Positions 22,749 to 31,810 of a stretch of 64,000 nucleotides of DNA are shown piece after piece. The stretch is from positions 124,001 through 188,000 of the forward strand of contig NZ_JABUXV010000002.1 in NCBI RefSeq assembly GCF_014897705.1, written 5' to 3'. Source of the DNA: Brachybacterium sp. FME24 (GTDB lineage Bacteria > Actinomycetota > Actinomycetes > Actinomycetales > Dermabacteraceae). The notes under the pieces are model-generated. The model had not been told where the DNA came from. It worked only from the letters and a program-made list of their open reading frames with translations, and made no database searches. A program made the translations under genes and the position numbers. How positions within the stretch are numbered: position 1 is the first letter of the stretch; each line of letters begins with the position of its first letter.

Positions 22749-23219
22749 TCAGGCCTGCTCGAGGGACCCGTCGTAGGCGCGGATCGCGTCGACCTTCGCC
22801 GCGGAGGACGAGGTGGGGTCGAATTCGAGGTCCAGCCACACCTTGACCAGTTCCTTGGCCAGTTCGAGGCCGACGACGCGCTCGCCCATGCACAGCACCT
22901 GCGCGTTGTTCGAGAGCACCGAGCGCTGCACGGAGTACAGGTCGTGCGCGGTGACGGCGCGGATGCCGGGGACCTTGTTGGCGGCGATCGCGACGCCGAG
23001 GCCGGTGCCGCAGATCAGCAGCGCGCGGTCGGCTTCGCCGGCGGTGATCTTCTCCGCGGCTTCCACGGCGACGTTCGGGTAGTAGGTGCCGTCCTCGCGG
23101 CCGGTGACGCCGACGTCGATCACGGAGTCGACGCGGGGATCGGACTCCAGGAGTTCCTTCAGCGCGCTCTTGTGGCCGTAGCCGGCGTTGTCGGAACCGG
23201 TGACGATCTTCCAGCCCAT
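22749..23219 (-). CDS. RpiB/LacAB-family sugar phosphate isomerase (DerI/EryI-like)
   Basis: This 156-residue isomerase has the RpiB active-site loop LLICGTGLGVAIAANK with Cys at residue 70, and SDNAGYGHKSALKELL at the start where the phosphate-binding region lies. RpiB homologues of erythritol pathways convert D-erythrulose 4-phosphate to D-erythrose 4-phosphate; co-location with an erythrulose-type kinase supports that role over ribose 5-phosphate isomerisation. The ATG at 23217-23219 has a GAAGGAG site. It is the last gene of the MFS-kinase-isomerase unit. Confidence 0.9.
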   Translation of the reverse strand: MGWKIVTGSDNAGYGHKSALKELLESDPRVDSVIDVGVTGREDGTYYPNVAVEAAEKITAGEADRALLICGTGLGVAIAANKVPGIRAVTAHDLYSVQRSVLSNNAQVLCMGERVVGLELAKELVKVWLDLEFDPTSSSAAKVDAIRAYDGSLEQA

Positions 23220-23301
23220 GGGTGCTCCTTCGTTGCGGTGGGTGATATCGGGGCGAGAGGAATCGCCCCGAGAGGTCTCACTGCGGTTCAACGCAGCCAG
23301 G

Positions 23302-23318
23302 TCAGGAACTGTTCCTGA
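23302..23318. promoter_or_regulatory. 17-bp perfect palindrome between kinase and isomerase genes
   Basis: TCAGGAACTGTTCCTGA is an odd perfect palindrome with 8-bp arms, placed after the kinase stop and 83 bp before the isomerase start. It could be a protein-binding site or a small mRNA stem. No matching copy was noticed elsewhere in the window. Confidence 0.4.
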
Positions 23319-23348
23319 GAATTGGGTGCGCCGACCGGTCGAGGTCGC

Positions 23349-25061
23349 TCAGGCGGACAGCTGCTCGCCGAGGAGGGTGACGATCCTGGAGAAGGAGACG
23401 GCGCCCGGGTCGGGCGTCCCCTTGGACTTGTCGCCATGGGTGCGGGCGCGACCCTTGCTGGCGACGAGGTCCGCCGTGGCCTCGGCGCCCGTGGTGGCCT
23501 TCTGCGCGCCCGCGACGACGACCTCAGCGGCCGAACCGGTCGAGCCGGTCGCGGCGCTGAGTGCCTCGCGGAACGGGACCGCCGCATCGACCATGGTCTT
23601 GTCGCCCGGCGTCGCCCCGCCCAGGCGCTCGACGGCCTCGACCGCCTGGACCAGCGCGGCGAGGATCTGCTCGTCGGTCACGGCCTGGTCATCGACGAAG
23701 GCGCTGCCGACGCTGGTGAGCGCCGCGCCCCACAGAGCGCCGGAGGTGCCGCCGGCTTCAGCGGACCACGCAGCTCCTGCCTGCACGAGCACGGTGCGGG
23801 CGCCGGCTCCGCCCTCGAGGGCGCGCGTGGCGGCCGCGTGCGCTGCGCGGGAGCCCAGCGCCATGCCCTGACCGTGGTCGCCGTCGCCGGCGATCGCGTC
23901 CATCCGGCCCAGCTCGGGCTCGAGCTCCACGAGCAGCGACTCGATCGCCCCGAGTATCTCGGTGATGCGCTCCGCACTGCCGCGAGATTCCTGCGAGGCG
24001 TCCGGGATCGGGTCCTCGCCGGGGGCGAACAGCTCGCCCCGCTCCTCACCGAGATCACCCTCGACGGTTCCACCGCGGCGGAATGCAGGAGTATCGGCCG
24101 GGGCCAGCCAGTGCTGCTCGAGCTCCTCGTCCAGGCGCATCACCGTCAGCGAGAGTCCGGCCATGTCCAGGCTGGTCACGTGCTCGCCGACCTCGGGTCG
24201 CACGATCGTGAGCCCGGCGTCACCGAGGAGCGTGGCGACGTGCTTCCACACCACGAACATCTCCTCGTACTTCACGGTGCCCAGTCCGTTCAGGACCACG
24301 GCGACACGCTGCGAGTCGAGCTCGGGAGTCTCCTTCAGGACCCCGTCGACCAGGACCTTCGCCAGTTCTGCGGCCGACGGCAACGGGGTCTCGTCGATGC
24401 CGGGCTCGCCGTGGATGCCCAGGCCGATGGCCATCTTCCCGTCGGGGACATGGAACAGCGCGTCGTCGGCCCCGGGGAGCGTGCAGCCGTCGAAGGCGAC
24501 GCCGAGGGAGCGGGTGGCGTCGTTGGCCTTCCAGGCCAGGCGCTCGGCGGTCTCGAGGTCGGCGCCGGCGTGGATGGCGGCGCCCGCGACCTTGAAGACC
24601 ACGAGGTCGCCGGCGATGCCGCGGCGGTCCCGGTGGTTCCCCTTGGCCCCGGAGGCGATGTCGTCGCTGACGGCGATGATGCGCACGTCGACGCCCTCGG
24701 CGCGCAGCGTCTCCGCGGCGACTCCGAAGTGGAGGACGTCGCCGGCGTAATTGCCGAAGCCGAGGATCACTCCGCCGCCGTTCTCGGCGTTGCGGGCGAC
24801 CGAATACACCTGGTCCGCCGACGGCGAGGAGAAGATGTTCCCGCAGGGCGCGCCATGGGCGAAGCCGGGGCCCACCCAGCCGGCGAAGGCCGGGTAGTGG
24901 CCGGATCCGCCGCCGACCACGAGCGCCGGCTGGCCCTGCGGGGTGGCGTTCGCGCGCACCACGCCGCCGTGCACCCGCACGAGCTCCTCGGGGTGTGCGG
25001 CCACCAGGCCCTCCACGGCATCGGCGGGGAAGGTCATGGGGTCATCGAACAGGTAGGTCAT
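23349..25061 (-). CDS. DhaK-DhaL fused kinase, probable erythrulose kinase
   Basis: This 570-residue dihydroxyacetone-kinase-family protein has the DhaK half first (residues 1 to about 330), with GGGSGHYPAFAG at 50-61 and the histidine that binds the substrate covalently at H217 in GLGIHGEPG. The DhaL nucleotide half has DGDHGQGMALGS at 393-404, whose Asp residues bind Mg-ATP. In mycobacteria enzymes of this type phosphorylate L- or D-erythrulose in tetritol use, and the erythritol dehydrogenase in this region favours that role over dihydroxyacetone. An AGAGAG site precedes the ATG. It follows the polyol carrier gene by 38 bp. Confidence 0.92.
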   Translation of the reverse strand: MTYLFDDPMTFPADAVEGLVAAHPEELVRVHGGVVRANATPQGQPALVVGGGSGHYPAFAGWVGPGFAHGAPCGNIFSSPSADQVYSVARNAENGGGVILGFGNYAGDVLHFGVAAETLRAEGVDVRIIAVSDDIASGAKGNHRDRRGIAGDLVVFKVAGAAIHAGADLETAERLAWKANDATRSLGVAFDGCTLPGADDALFHVPDGKMAIGLGIHGEPGIDETPLPSAAELAKVLVDGVLKETPELDSQRVAVVLNGLGTVKYEEMFVVWKHVATLLGDAGLTIVRPEVGEHVTSLDMAGLSLTVMRLDEELEQHWLAPADTPAFRRGGTVEGDLGEERGELFAPGEDPIPDASQESRGSAERITEILGAIESLLVELEPELGRMDAIAGDGDHGQGMALGSRAAHAAATRALEGGAGARTVLVQAGAAWSAEAGGTSGALWGAALTSVGSAFVDDQAVTDEQILAALVQAVEAVERLGGATPGDKTMVDAAVPFREALSAATGSTGSAAEVVVAGAQKATTGAEATADLVASKGRARTHGDKSKGTPDPGAVSFSRIVTLLGEQLSA

Positions 25062-25099
25062 CGTGCTCTCTCCGGATCAGCTCGGTGGGTGGTGGGCGG

Positions 25100-26479
25100 T
25101 CAGGCGACGGCGGAGGCGGACTCGGACGACGCCGAGCTCTTCTTGAGGGCCTTGCCGTTCTTGTCGGTGATGCCGGGCTGCTCGACGCCCAGGAAGAACG
25201 TCATGGCGAAGGCCAGCACGTACAGCGCCACGAAGGCCCAGACCACACCAACGTTGCCGCCGAAGGGACGGACCACAGCGACCACGGCGGAGCCCAGGAA
25301 GGTCGCGCCGCCGGCTGCGGTGGTGTACATCGCCATCGCCGCGCCGGTGTGCTTCGGGGCCAGGGCCGGCATGATGGCGCCCAGGGGCACGAAGCCGGCC
25401 AGCAGGATGCCGAAGATGGTGCCCGCGGCGACCGAGACCACGAAGCCCCAGTCTGATCCGGCCGGCACCCAGTTCGGCACGTACCACCAGGCCAGCAGGC
25501 CGATCGCGGAACCGGCGATGCCGAACCAGCGCACGGTGCGCACCCAGCCGACCTTGTCGCCCAGCGCCCCGAAGGCGGCGTTGAACAGGATGTTTCCGCC
25601 GAAGACCACGGAGGTCATCACCAGCCAGCGGGACTGGCCCCAGCCGAGAGTCTCCGCGATCACGGTGGGCAGGATGATGAACATGCCGAACTGCGGGGCG
25701 GTGTTGATCAGGCGGGTGAGGAAGCCCAGCATGACCTTGTGGTTGGTCAGCGACAGCCGCACGCCGGAGAAGATGACCTGACCGGCGCTCTCGCCGGCGG
25801 GGGCGAGGCGCATGCTGCCGTGCTTCTCACGGACTCCGAACCAGGCCAGGAGGAAGCCGGCGATCACGATCACCGTGGAGGCGATCATGGTTCCGCGCTC
25901 GCCGGTGAAGCCGCCGCCGAACAGCGGGATCAGGCCGACCGCGACGAGCGAGCCGAGCGTGGGCAGGCCGCCGGTGAACATCACGTAGAACCAGCCCACG
26001 GCCGAACCGGCGCGCTTCTTCGGGGATACTGCGTTGATCCACACCAGGAACGCGAAGGCGAACAGCGGGAAGCCGAAGCCGCGCATGAAGTAGGTGACGA
26101 ACACGAGGGGCACTGACTCGCTGGCCAGTGCGCCCACGAAGGCGATCTGGAAGACCACCCAGACGAGCACGCCCAGCAGCATCACGCGCCGCGGGCCCCA
26201 CAGGTCCGAGAGCGCCCCGGCCAAGTACGAGCCGATCAACGAGGCCAGGGAGTAGAACGTGATGATCGTGGCGGCGAGGTTGATCTTGTCATCGCCGCCG
26301 CCGAACACGTTGGCCATGTGCGGGGAGACGAAGTTGGTCTCCACGCCGTTGCCCGTCATGAAGACGAGGACTCCGAGGAATCCCCATCGCAGGACGTGCG
26401 GGATGCCGAGACGGTCCAGGAACGTCTCCGGTTCATCCGACCTTCCGACCTGACCGGCCGCTTGCGTCGCCGAGCTCAT
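25100..26479 (-). CDS. MFS polyol carrier, RbtT/DalT/CsbX-like
   Basis: This carrier of 459 residues has 12 membrane segments. The first block, LDRLGIPHVLRWGFLGVLVF, and GNGVETNFVSPHMANVFG resemble the ribitol/arabitol permease family. Motif A appears as GALSDLWGPRRVMLLG. The ATG at 26477-26479 has a GAAGGAGT site; the upstream part of the open frame covers the promoter. It is first of three genes (carrier, kinase, isomerase). A sequence identical over 24 bp to one upstream of the erythritol dehydrogenase gene lies 108 bp before it, so the unit shares that regulon. Confidence 0.9.
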   Translation of the reverse strand: MSSATQAAGQVGRSDEPETFLDRLGIPHVLRWGFLGVLVFMTGNGVETNFVSPHMANVFGGGDDKINLAATIITFYSLASLIGSYLAGALSDLWGPRRVMLLGVLVWVVFQIAFVGALASESVPLVFVTYFMRGFGFPLFAFAFLVWINAVSPKKRAGSAVGWFYVMFTGGLPTLGSLVAVGLIPLFGGGFTGERGTMIASTVIVIAGFLLAWFGVREKHGSMRLAPAGESAGQVIFSGVRLSLTNHKVMLGFLTRLINTAPQFGMFIILPTVIAETLGWGQSRWLVMTSVVFGGNILFNAAFGALGDKVGWVRTVRWFGIAGSAIGLLAWWYVPNWVPAGSDWGFVVSVAAGTIFGILLAGFVPLGAIMPALAPKHTGAAMAMYTTAAGGATFLGSAVVAVVRPFGGNVGVVWAFVALYVLAFAMTFFLGVEQPGITDKNGKALKKSSASSESASAVA

Positions 26480-26567
26480 ACAGGACACTCCTTCGTGTGG
26501 GCGCGGCCGATGTCCCGACCGTCGTTCGCGACCCGGACGCAACGGTACCGACTCGGGGTCGGGACCG

Positions 26568-26597
26568 ACCATAGGCCGAACTCGGAACATTCGTCAA
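26568..26597 (-). promoter_or_regulatory. Promoter of polyol carrier operon
   Basis: On the minus strand TTGACG (complement of 26592-26597) and TATGGT (complement of 26568-26573) are separated by 18 bp. The -35 box lies inside the conserved 24-bp operator sequence, so a bound regulator would block or position RNA polymerase. Confidence 0.6.
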
Positions 26598-26610
26598 GCA
26601 CAAATGTGCC
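26587..26610. promoter_or_regulatory. Tetritol-regulon operator, copy 1
   Basis: A 24-bp sequence including ACATTCGT, a CAAGC centre and ACAAATGTGC is identical to one at 33023-33046. It forms an inverted repeat with nearly 10-bp arms. Both copies sit about 108-124 bp before the first gene of a tetritol transcription unit. The likely binder is the SorC-type regulator encoded at 33477-34424. Confidence 0.7.
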
Positions 26611-26732
26611 AGCCCGGACCGGCCCGACCACCATCGCGTCGGCCGTCGACCTTCGGCGACCTCACGCGGCACGAGTCGCCCGAGCCGCCCGAGCGGCGTC
26701 GGCAACCTCCGTAGCTCGCGGATACCGACGAC

Positions 26733-26769
26733 GCCGGGGCCGACGATCGATGCGATCGTCGGCCCCGGC
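26733..26769 (-). terminator. Hairpin downstream of tetritol ABC operon
   Basis: Arms 26733-26749 and 26753-26769 (GCCGGGGCCGACGATCG and its complement) form a perfect 17-bp stem with a 3-base loop. It is about 80 bp past the stop of the solute-binding protein gene, the last gene of the unit. There is no T-tract. The rest of the gap 26480-26849 holds only the carrier promoter and operator. Confidence 0.7.
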
Positions 26770-26849
26770 CGCTGAGCACCCCTGACCCCCTGCCTCTCGC
26801 TGCCGGGCGCGGAGCTCGGGACGCGAGAGGCGAGACGCAAAGCGCAGCC

Positions 26850-27866
26850 TCACTCGGTGTACGTGAAGGGCGCCGTCATCTTGTCGATGTTCTCCTCGGT
26901 GATGAGGATGCAGTCCAGTGCCTGCTTCTCCTCCTCCGGCTCCGTGCCGTTGCGCAGGTAGTCGTCGGCCAGCTCGATGACCAGTTCGGCGAACTGCGCC
27001 ACGGGCTGCAGGACCGTGTAGGCGAGCTCGCCGTTCTTGATCGCCTCGATGGCGTCCGGCGAGCCGTCGAAACCGCCCACGACGATGCCCTCCAGCGCCC
27101 CCGCCTCCTGGAAGGCGGCGATCGCGCCGAGTGCCATCTCGTCGTTGCCCGAGATCAGACCGGTGATGTCCGGGTGCGCCTGCAGCAGCGACTGCGCCTT
27201 GTCGTGGCCCTTGGTGCGGTTCCAGTCCGCGACCTCCTCCCCCACCTTCTCCAGGTCGGGGTACTGGCTGATCGTGGTGGTGAAGCCGTTGGACCGGGTC
27301 TGGGCATTGTTGTCCGAGGGCAGCCCGAACAACTCCACGTACGTGCCCTCCTCGCCCATGCGCGTGACCCACTCCTGGGCACCGAGCGCGGCTCCCTGGG
27401 CGTTGTTCGAGACCAGCTGCGCCATGACGACGCCGGACTCGTTGATCTCCGCGTTGATGAGGAAGACGGGGATCTCCGCCTGGATGGCCTTCTTGATGGT
27501 GCCGATCGAGCCATCGGCATTGGCGGGGTCCATGATCAGCGCGACGGACTGGTTCGAGATCGCGGTGTCGACCAGGGTGTTCTCGGTGTTGGTATCACCC
27601 TTGTGGGCGCCGATGGTGGTCGTGTAGCCGAGCTCTTCGGCCTTCGCCGCGGCGACGTCGCCTTCCGTCTTCCAGTAGGGATTCGAGGGGTCGTTGACGA
27701 TGATCGTGATCAGCCCGCCGTCGACGCCGCCTCCGCCGCCACCCGCGTCGGACGAGCCTCCACCAGCATCGGAGCCGCCGGAGTCGTCGGAGCCGCCGGA
27801 GCACGCTGCGAGACCGGCCGCTGCGGCACCGATGCCGAGCGCGGAGAGGAAATGCCTGCGTTCCAT
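26850..27866 (-). CDS. Ribose-type sugar-binding lipoprotein, probable tetritol receptor
   Basis: This 338-residue periplasmic-binding-type-1 protein carries an Arg-Arg signal (MERRHFLSALGIGAAAAG) and lipobox LAAC, then a Gly/Ser/Asp spacer. The mature part starts LITIIVNDPSNPYWKTEGD, as in ribose and erythritol receptors, and has LISGNDEMALGAIAAFQEAG and VGGFDGSPDAIEAI in the second lobe. The ATG has an AAAGGAACA site. It is last in the dehydrogenase-DUF2291-ATPase-permease-receptor order. Erythritol or threitol is the inferred ligand from the neighbours. Confidence 0.92.
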   Translation of the reverse strand: MERRHFLSALGIGAAAAGLAACSGGSDDSGGSDAGGGSSDAGGGGGGVDGGLITIIVNDPSNPYWKTEGDVAAAKAEELGYTTTIGAHKGDTNTENTLVDTAISNQSVALIMDPANADGSIGTIKKAIQAEIPVFLINAEINESGVVMAQLVSNNAQGAALGAQEWVTRMGEEGTYVELFGLPSDNNAQTRSNGFTTTISQYPDLEKVGEEVADWNRTKGHDKAQSLLQAHPDITGLISGNDEMALGAIAAFQEAGALEGIVVGGFDGSPDAIEAIKNGELAYTVLQPVAQFAELVIELADDYLRNGTEPEEEKQALDCILITEENIDKMTAPFTYTE

Positions 27867-27967
27867 GATGTGTTCCTTTCGGGAGGATGCGTCCCGAACG
27901 GGAGGCATCGGAGCTCGTGCACGAGGTGCGCTGAGCGAGGTGGATCTGTGCGGTGAGGTGGGACGGA

Positions 27968-29128
27968 TCAGTCAGGGGCGCGGGGATCGGGGGCGGAGGG
28001 GCCCGGCGGGGTCGTGGCGCCGGCCGGTTCAGCGCCATCGGCCGGACCGTCACCACCGGCCGGTCCACCGCCGTCGGCGGGCGCTGCGGCCGTCGCCTTC
28101 GGCGCCTTGCGGGGGCGGCCGTACTGCAAGGTATTCAGCAGCACCGCGACGACGATCACGGCACCGACGAAGACCGTCTGCCAGTAGGCGGAGACGCCGA
28201 TCAGCACCAGCCCATCGGAGAGGAATCCGATGACGAAGGCGCCCAGCAGGGTGCCGCGCACGGTGCCACGGCCACCGGAGAGTGCCGCGCCGCCGATGAC
28301 GACGCCGGCGATCGCGGTCAACTCATAGGTGTTGCCGGCTGTCGGGCTGGCGCTGGTCAGCGTGGAGGCGAGGATGATCCCGGCCACCGCCGAGCACAGG
28401 CCGGAGATCACGTACACCCAGATCGTCACCGACCGCACGGGCACTCCGGACAGCTGCGAGGCTCGCTCGTTGCCGCCGGTCGCGTACAGCCAGCGGCCGA
28501 AGGTGGTGCGCCCCAGGACCACGGCGAGGACCAGGGCGATGACGGCCATGATGAGCACGCCGGCGGGGATGCCGAGGATCCGGTTGAAGCCGAGCCATTC
28601 GAAGCCGGTGTTGCCCAGCGCCTCGTCGCCGGAGAGGTCGTTGATCGTGCGGCCGTTGGTCATCAGCAGCGCGAATCCGCGCACCACGTAGAGCATGCCG
28701 AGCGTGGCGACGAACGGCGCGACCTTGAATCTCGCGACCAGCACCCCGTTGATCAGCCCGAGCGCTCCGCCCAGGACGACCGCGATGAGCACCGCCGCGG
28801 GCACGCTCGGGTAGAGCGTCACGCCGAACATGCTCAGCGGCACCCCGCGCAGCAGGAAACCGGCGATCACCGCGGTGAAGCCGAGGATCGAGCCGACGGA
28901 CAGGTCGATCCCGCCGGTGAGCACCACGAGCAGCTGCCCCAGCGACAACAGGGCGAAGATCGCCACGTGGGACGACATGATCAGGAGATTGTCGATCGTG
29001 AGGAAGTTCGGGGACAGCAGCGAGAAGATGACGATGATCAGCGCGAGGGCGAGGAATGCTCGGCTCTCGATGAGGAGCTTCGAGAGGTCGAGCTTCCTCG
29101 GGGCGTCGCCTGCGGCGGTGGAGGTCAT
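27968..29128 (-). CDS. Ribose-type ABC permease (RbsC-like)
   Basis: This 386-residue permease has 8-10 membrane segments. The family blocks LLVVLTGGIDLSVGSILGFT near residue 75 and LGMLYVVRGFALLMTNGRTI, followed by VIGGAALSGGRGTVRGTLLG near residue 280, are typical of CUT2 permeases. The C-terminal tail is rich in Pro, Ala and Gly. The ATG has an AAGGAACG site and follows the ATPase gene by 26 bp. The chosen start removes an upstream region that has no membrane-protein character. Confidence 0.93.
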   Translation of the reverse strand: MTSTAAGDAPRKLDLSKLLIESRAFLALALIIVIFSLLSPNFLTIDNLLIMSSHVAIFALLSLGQLLVVLTGGIDLSVGSILGFTAVIAGFLLRGVPLSMFGVTLYPSVPAAVLIAVVLGGALGLINGVLVARFKVAPFVATLGMLYVVRGFALLMTNGRTINDLSGDEALGNTGFEWLGFNRILGIPAGVLIMAVIALVLAVVLGRTTFGRWLYATGGNERASQLSGVPVRSVTIWVYVISGLCSAVAGIILASTLTSASPTAGNTYELTAIAGVVIGGAALSGGRGTVRGTLLGAFVIGFLSDGLVLIGVSAYWQTVFVGAVIVVAVLLNTLQYGRPRKAPKATAAAPADGGGPAGGDGPADGAEPAGATTPPGPSAPDPRAPD

Positions 29129-29154
29129 GGTGCGTTCCGTTCCTTGGGGCAGGG

Positions 29155-30711
29155 TCAAGAGGTGACGACTTCGCCGGAGGCGGCCATGACGTCGGCCTTC
29201 GCCGCGTCGGGGCCGAACTCGGCGGAGATGCGGCCGCGATGCAGGACGACGATGCGGTGCGCGATGCTGAAGCACTCCTCGATCTCCGAGGTGGAGTAGA
29301 CGACGGCGAGCCCCTCGCGGGCGCGCTGGGCGAGCAGTCCGAAGACCTCCGCCTTCGCCCCGATGTCGATGCCGCGACTGGGTTCGTCCAGGAGCATCAC
29401 CCCGGGCCGGGTGGCGAGCACCTTGCCGATGACGACCTTCTGCTGGTTGCCGCCGGAGAGGGAGCCGATACCGACTCCGGGGCCGGGTGCCTTCACCGTG
29501 ACGTCCGTGATCAGACTCGTGGCCAGGGCGTTCTCTGCGCGCCGGGAGGTGAAGCCGCGACGGAGGAATTGCTTGATGCTGGCCAGGGTGAGGTTCTGGC
29601 CGACGGACATGGTCGGCACCAGGCCGTCGCGCTGACGGTCCTCGGGGACCAGACCGATGCCCATCGCGATCCGCTCCCGGATCGACTCCCCGTCGAGCGT
29701 GCCCCCTTGGTAGAGGATCCGCCCGCCCGCGATCTCCCCGCGACCGGCGACGGCCTCGAGCAGCTCGGTGCGACCGGCCCCCATGAGCCCGTACACGCAG
29801 ACGATCTCGCCCTCGCGCACCTCGAGCGAGAGCTGGTCGACGACCGCGCGTTCGGCATTCTCCGGATCACGCACCGTGAGGTCCTGGATCTGCAGGACGC
29901 TCTGTCCGAACGCGTAGCCCTGCGGCGGGGAGCCGAGGTCGAAGTTCTCCCCCACCATGTGGCGCACGATCCACTCGAGGTCGATGTCCTCGCGCGCCCC
30001 GCGGGCCGTCATGCTGCCATCGCGCAGCACCACGGCGTGGTCGGTGACCTGCAGTGCCTCCTCGAGATGGTGGGAGATGTAGACCAGGGAGACGCCGCGG
30101 GAGGTGAGGTCCTCGATGATCCCGAAGAGGATCTCGACCTCGCGGGCCGCCAGGGCCGACGTCGGCTCGTCCATGATCAGGATGCGGGCATCGATCGACA
30201 GCGCTCTCGCGATCTCGACGATCTGCTGCTGGCCCACGCGCAGGTCACCCACCGGAGTGGAGGGGTCCACGTCCAGCCGCATATCTTCCAGAAGGGCGGC
30301 GGTCTGCCGGGACTCCTCGGCGAAGTCGACTCCCCCGGACCGTGTGATCTCGCGGCCGAGGAAGATATTGTCGCGCACCGAGAGGTTCGGAGCGAGGCTC
30401 AGTTCCTGGTGGATGATCGCGATGCCGTGGTCGCGGGCGTCGGTGGTGGTCGCGAAGGTGACGGGCTCGCCATCCAGGGCGATCTGCCCGGAGGTCGGCT
30501 GTTCGACCCCGGAGAGGATCTTCATCAGCGTCGATTTGCCGGCGCCGTTCTCCCCGAACAGGGTGGTCACCTCGCCGCGGTGGATCTCGAAGTTCACGCC
30601 CTTCAGCGCGCGCGTGCCGCCGTAGGTCTTGACGATGTCCCGCGCCTGCAGGACGACGCCGCCTTCCGACCCGGCGCCCTCGGCGGTGGTCACGTCGGCC
30701 GCGGTATTCAC
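29155..30711 (-). CDS. Ribose-type ABC ATPase with two nucleotide-binding domains
   Basis: This 518-residue ATPase energises the CUT2 importer. Domain 1 has Walker A GENGAGKST at residues 53-61, signature LRVGQQQIVEIARALSID and Walker B ILIMDEPTSA. Domain 2 has the altered Walker A GLMGAGRTE and signature LSGGNQQKV, as in RbsA and MglA. The GTG at 30709-30711 overlaps the DUF2291 stop by GTGA and has a GGAGG site. The continuous open frame that extends over 1 kb upstream covers the DUF2291 gene and is not part of this protein. Confidence 0.93.
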   Translation of the reverse strand: MNTAADVTTAEGAGSEGGVVLQARDIVKTYGGTRALKGVNFEIHRGEVTTLFGENGAGKSTLMKILSGVEQPTSGQIALDGEPVTFATTTDARDHGIAIIHQELSLAPNLSVRDNIFLGREITRSGGVDFAEESRQTAALLEDMRLDVDPSTPVGDLRVGQQQIVEIARALSIDARILIMDEPTSALAAREVEILFGIIEDLTSRGVSLVYISHHLEEALQVTDHAVVLRDGSMTARGAREDIDLEWIVRHMVGENFDLGSPPQGYAFGQSVLQIQDLTVRDPENAERAVVDQLSLEVREGEIVCVYGLMGAGRTELLEAVAGRGEIAGGRILYQGGTLDGESIRERIAMGIGLVPEDRQRDGLVPTMSVGQNLTLASIKQFLRRGFTSRRAENALATSLITDVTVKAPGPGVGIGSLSGGNQQKVVIGKVLATRPGVMLLDEPSRGIDIGAKAEVFGLLAQRAREGLAVVYSTSEIEECFSIAHRIVVLHRGRISAEFGPDAAKADVMAASGEVVTS

Positions 30712-31382
30712 TGGACCTCCAAGGAGACCGGGGTGACGAGCCATCCCTCGGGGTTGATCGCGGTGAAAGCACCGGTCACGGTGACCGTCTTGCCGCTCAG
30801 CGTGGCCGGGTCCACCGGGTCGAGAACCTGCTTCTTCATCTCCTCGTTCAGCGCGGCGCCGGCATCCTGGAACTCGATCTGATTGGTGAACTGCCCGAAG
30901 TCGAAGCTTCCGGTCGCGTCGCGCAGCTCGGTGCCGTTGATGGCCGGGCCGGTCTGGATGCGCACGGTGACGGTCTCCGGCATGCCCTCGATGGCCACGT
31001 CGTAGATACCGCCCTGGCCCTCCTGGACCACGCCGGTGAAGGTGGTGCTGTAGACGGTGTTGCCGGCGGCCTCGACGCCGTGCTCGGCGGCGGCCGCTTC
31101 CGGGTCCGCCGCCAGAGCCGCGGCCAGGTCCGGGGCCGGGACGGCACGCTCGGTGACCTGCTCCTGGACGGTCGGGAACTGCTCGGCGCCGAAGGTGGTC
31201 TTGTCGAAGGCTGCGGGGCCGGCGACCTCCTCCTGCTGACCGTCGGGGACGACCTTCGTGCCGAGGACCACCACCAGCAGCGCGATCAGGGCCAGGGCGA
31301 CTGCGACCCAGCGGCCCGTGCGCTTCTTCTGTCGTGCCGGGCGGCGTCCGGTCTCGTGGGCCGCGGCGGTTGCGGTGCTCAT
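30708..31382 (-). CDS. DUF2291-family membrane-anchored protein
   Basis: This 224-residue protein has one N-terminal membrane helix (VAVALALIALLVVVLG) after a basic stretch, and an extracytoplasmic domain with VYSTTFTGVVQEGQGGIYDV and a terminal block ending GWLVTPVSLEVQ, resembling DUF2291. Family members often sit beside CUT2 ABC transporters and erythritol or polyol genes. The function is not known; an accessory to the receptor or to transport is likely from context. The ATG at 31380-31382 is preceded by an AAGG-type site. It overlaps the ATPase gene. Confidence 0.8.
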   Translation of the reverse strand: MSTATAAAHETGRRPARQKKRTGRWVAVALALIALLVVVLGTKVVPDGQQEEVAGPAAFDKTTFGAEQFPTVQEQVTERAVPAPDLAAALAADPEAAAAEHGVEAAGNTVYSTTFTGVVQEGQGGIYDVAIEGMPETVTVRIQTGPAINGTELRDATGSFDFGQFTNQIEFQDAGAALNEEMKKQVLDPVDPATLSGKTVTVTGAFTAINPEGWLVTPVSLEVQ

Positions 31383-31467
31383 GGCGAGCCTTCCTGTGGG
31401 GTGCCCCGGGCAGATGCTGCTCGAGGGCGTCGATGCCGTTCGCGGTCGACGTCGACGGCGGTTCGGC

Positions 31468-31515
31468 AGAGAGCTGTGCGGGGAGAGAGCTGTGCGGGAA
31501 GAGAGCTGAGCGGGA
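31468..31515. repeat. Tandem 16-bp repeat, three copies
   Basis: Three 16-bp units (AGAGAGCTGTGCGGGG, AGAGAGCTGTGCGGGA, AGAGAGCTGAGCGGGA) follow one another in the gap between the DUF2291 gene and the erythritol dehydrogenase gene. They lie in the leader of the ABC unit. Confidence 0.9.
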
Positions 31516-31531
31516 AGCGTGCGGGCCCTGT

Positions 31532-31555
31532 TCGGGCATCGACGTCGATGCCCGA
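31532..31555. repeat. 24-bp perfect palindrome
   Basis: A loop-free perfect palindrome centred on GACGTC (between 31543 and 31544) spans 24 bp, with arms TCGGGCATCGAC. It lies about 150 bp upstream of the DUF2291 gene. It may be an operator; its length and lack of a loop are unusual. Confidence 0.9.
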
Positions 31556-31584
31556 TCCCCGATCCCCGATCCCCGATCCCCGAT
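31554..31584. repeat. Tandem GATCCCC repeat
   Basis: Four GATCCCC units and a partial fifth follow the 24-bp palindrome. With the 16-bp repeat and the palindrome they fill much of the 428-bp gap 31383-31810; the rest shows no gene. Confidence 0.9.
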
Positions 31585-31810
31585 GACACGAGGTAGGTGT
31601 GGACCGTACGGGACATCGGCGGGATCCAGCGCTGCGGCCTGCGGCGCGCCCTCGTCGGCGGCCTGCGGGGATGGCGAGGATGTGCGCTCATCGGTGAGCG
31701 CCCTGGAGGGTCGAGAGGCGGCGGGTGGTGACAGGCGGTGCGAGGTGGCGAGGACGCCGCGGGCGGATCGTCGGGCGGGACGGTCCGACCGCGGCATCTG
31801 CCGGATCGAC

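Noticed and set aside
29155-31797. A single 880-codon protein including the ABC ATPase
   Set aside because: The upstream part overlaps the DUF2291 gene in another frame; the ATPase has its own GTG with a GGAGG site at 30711.
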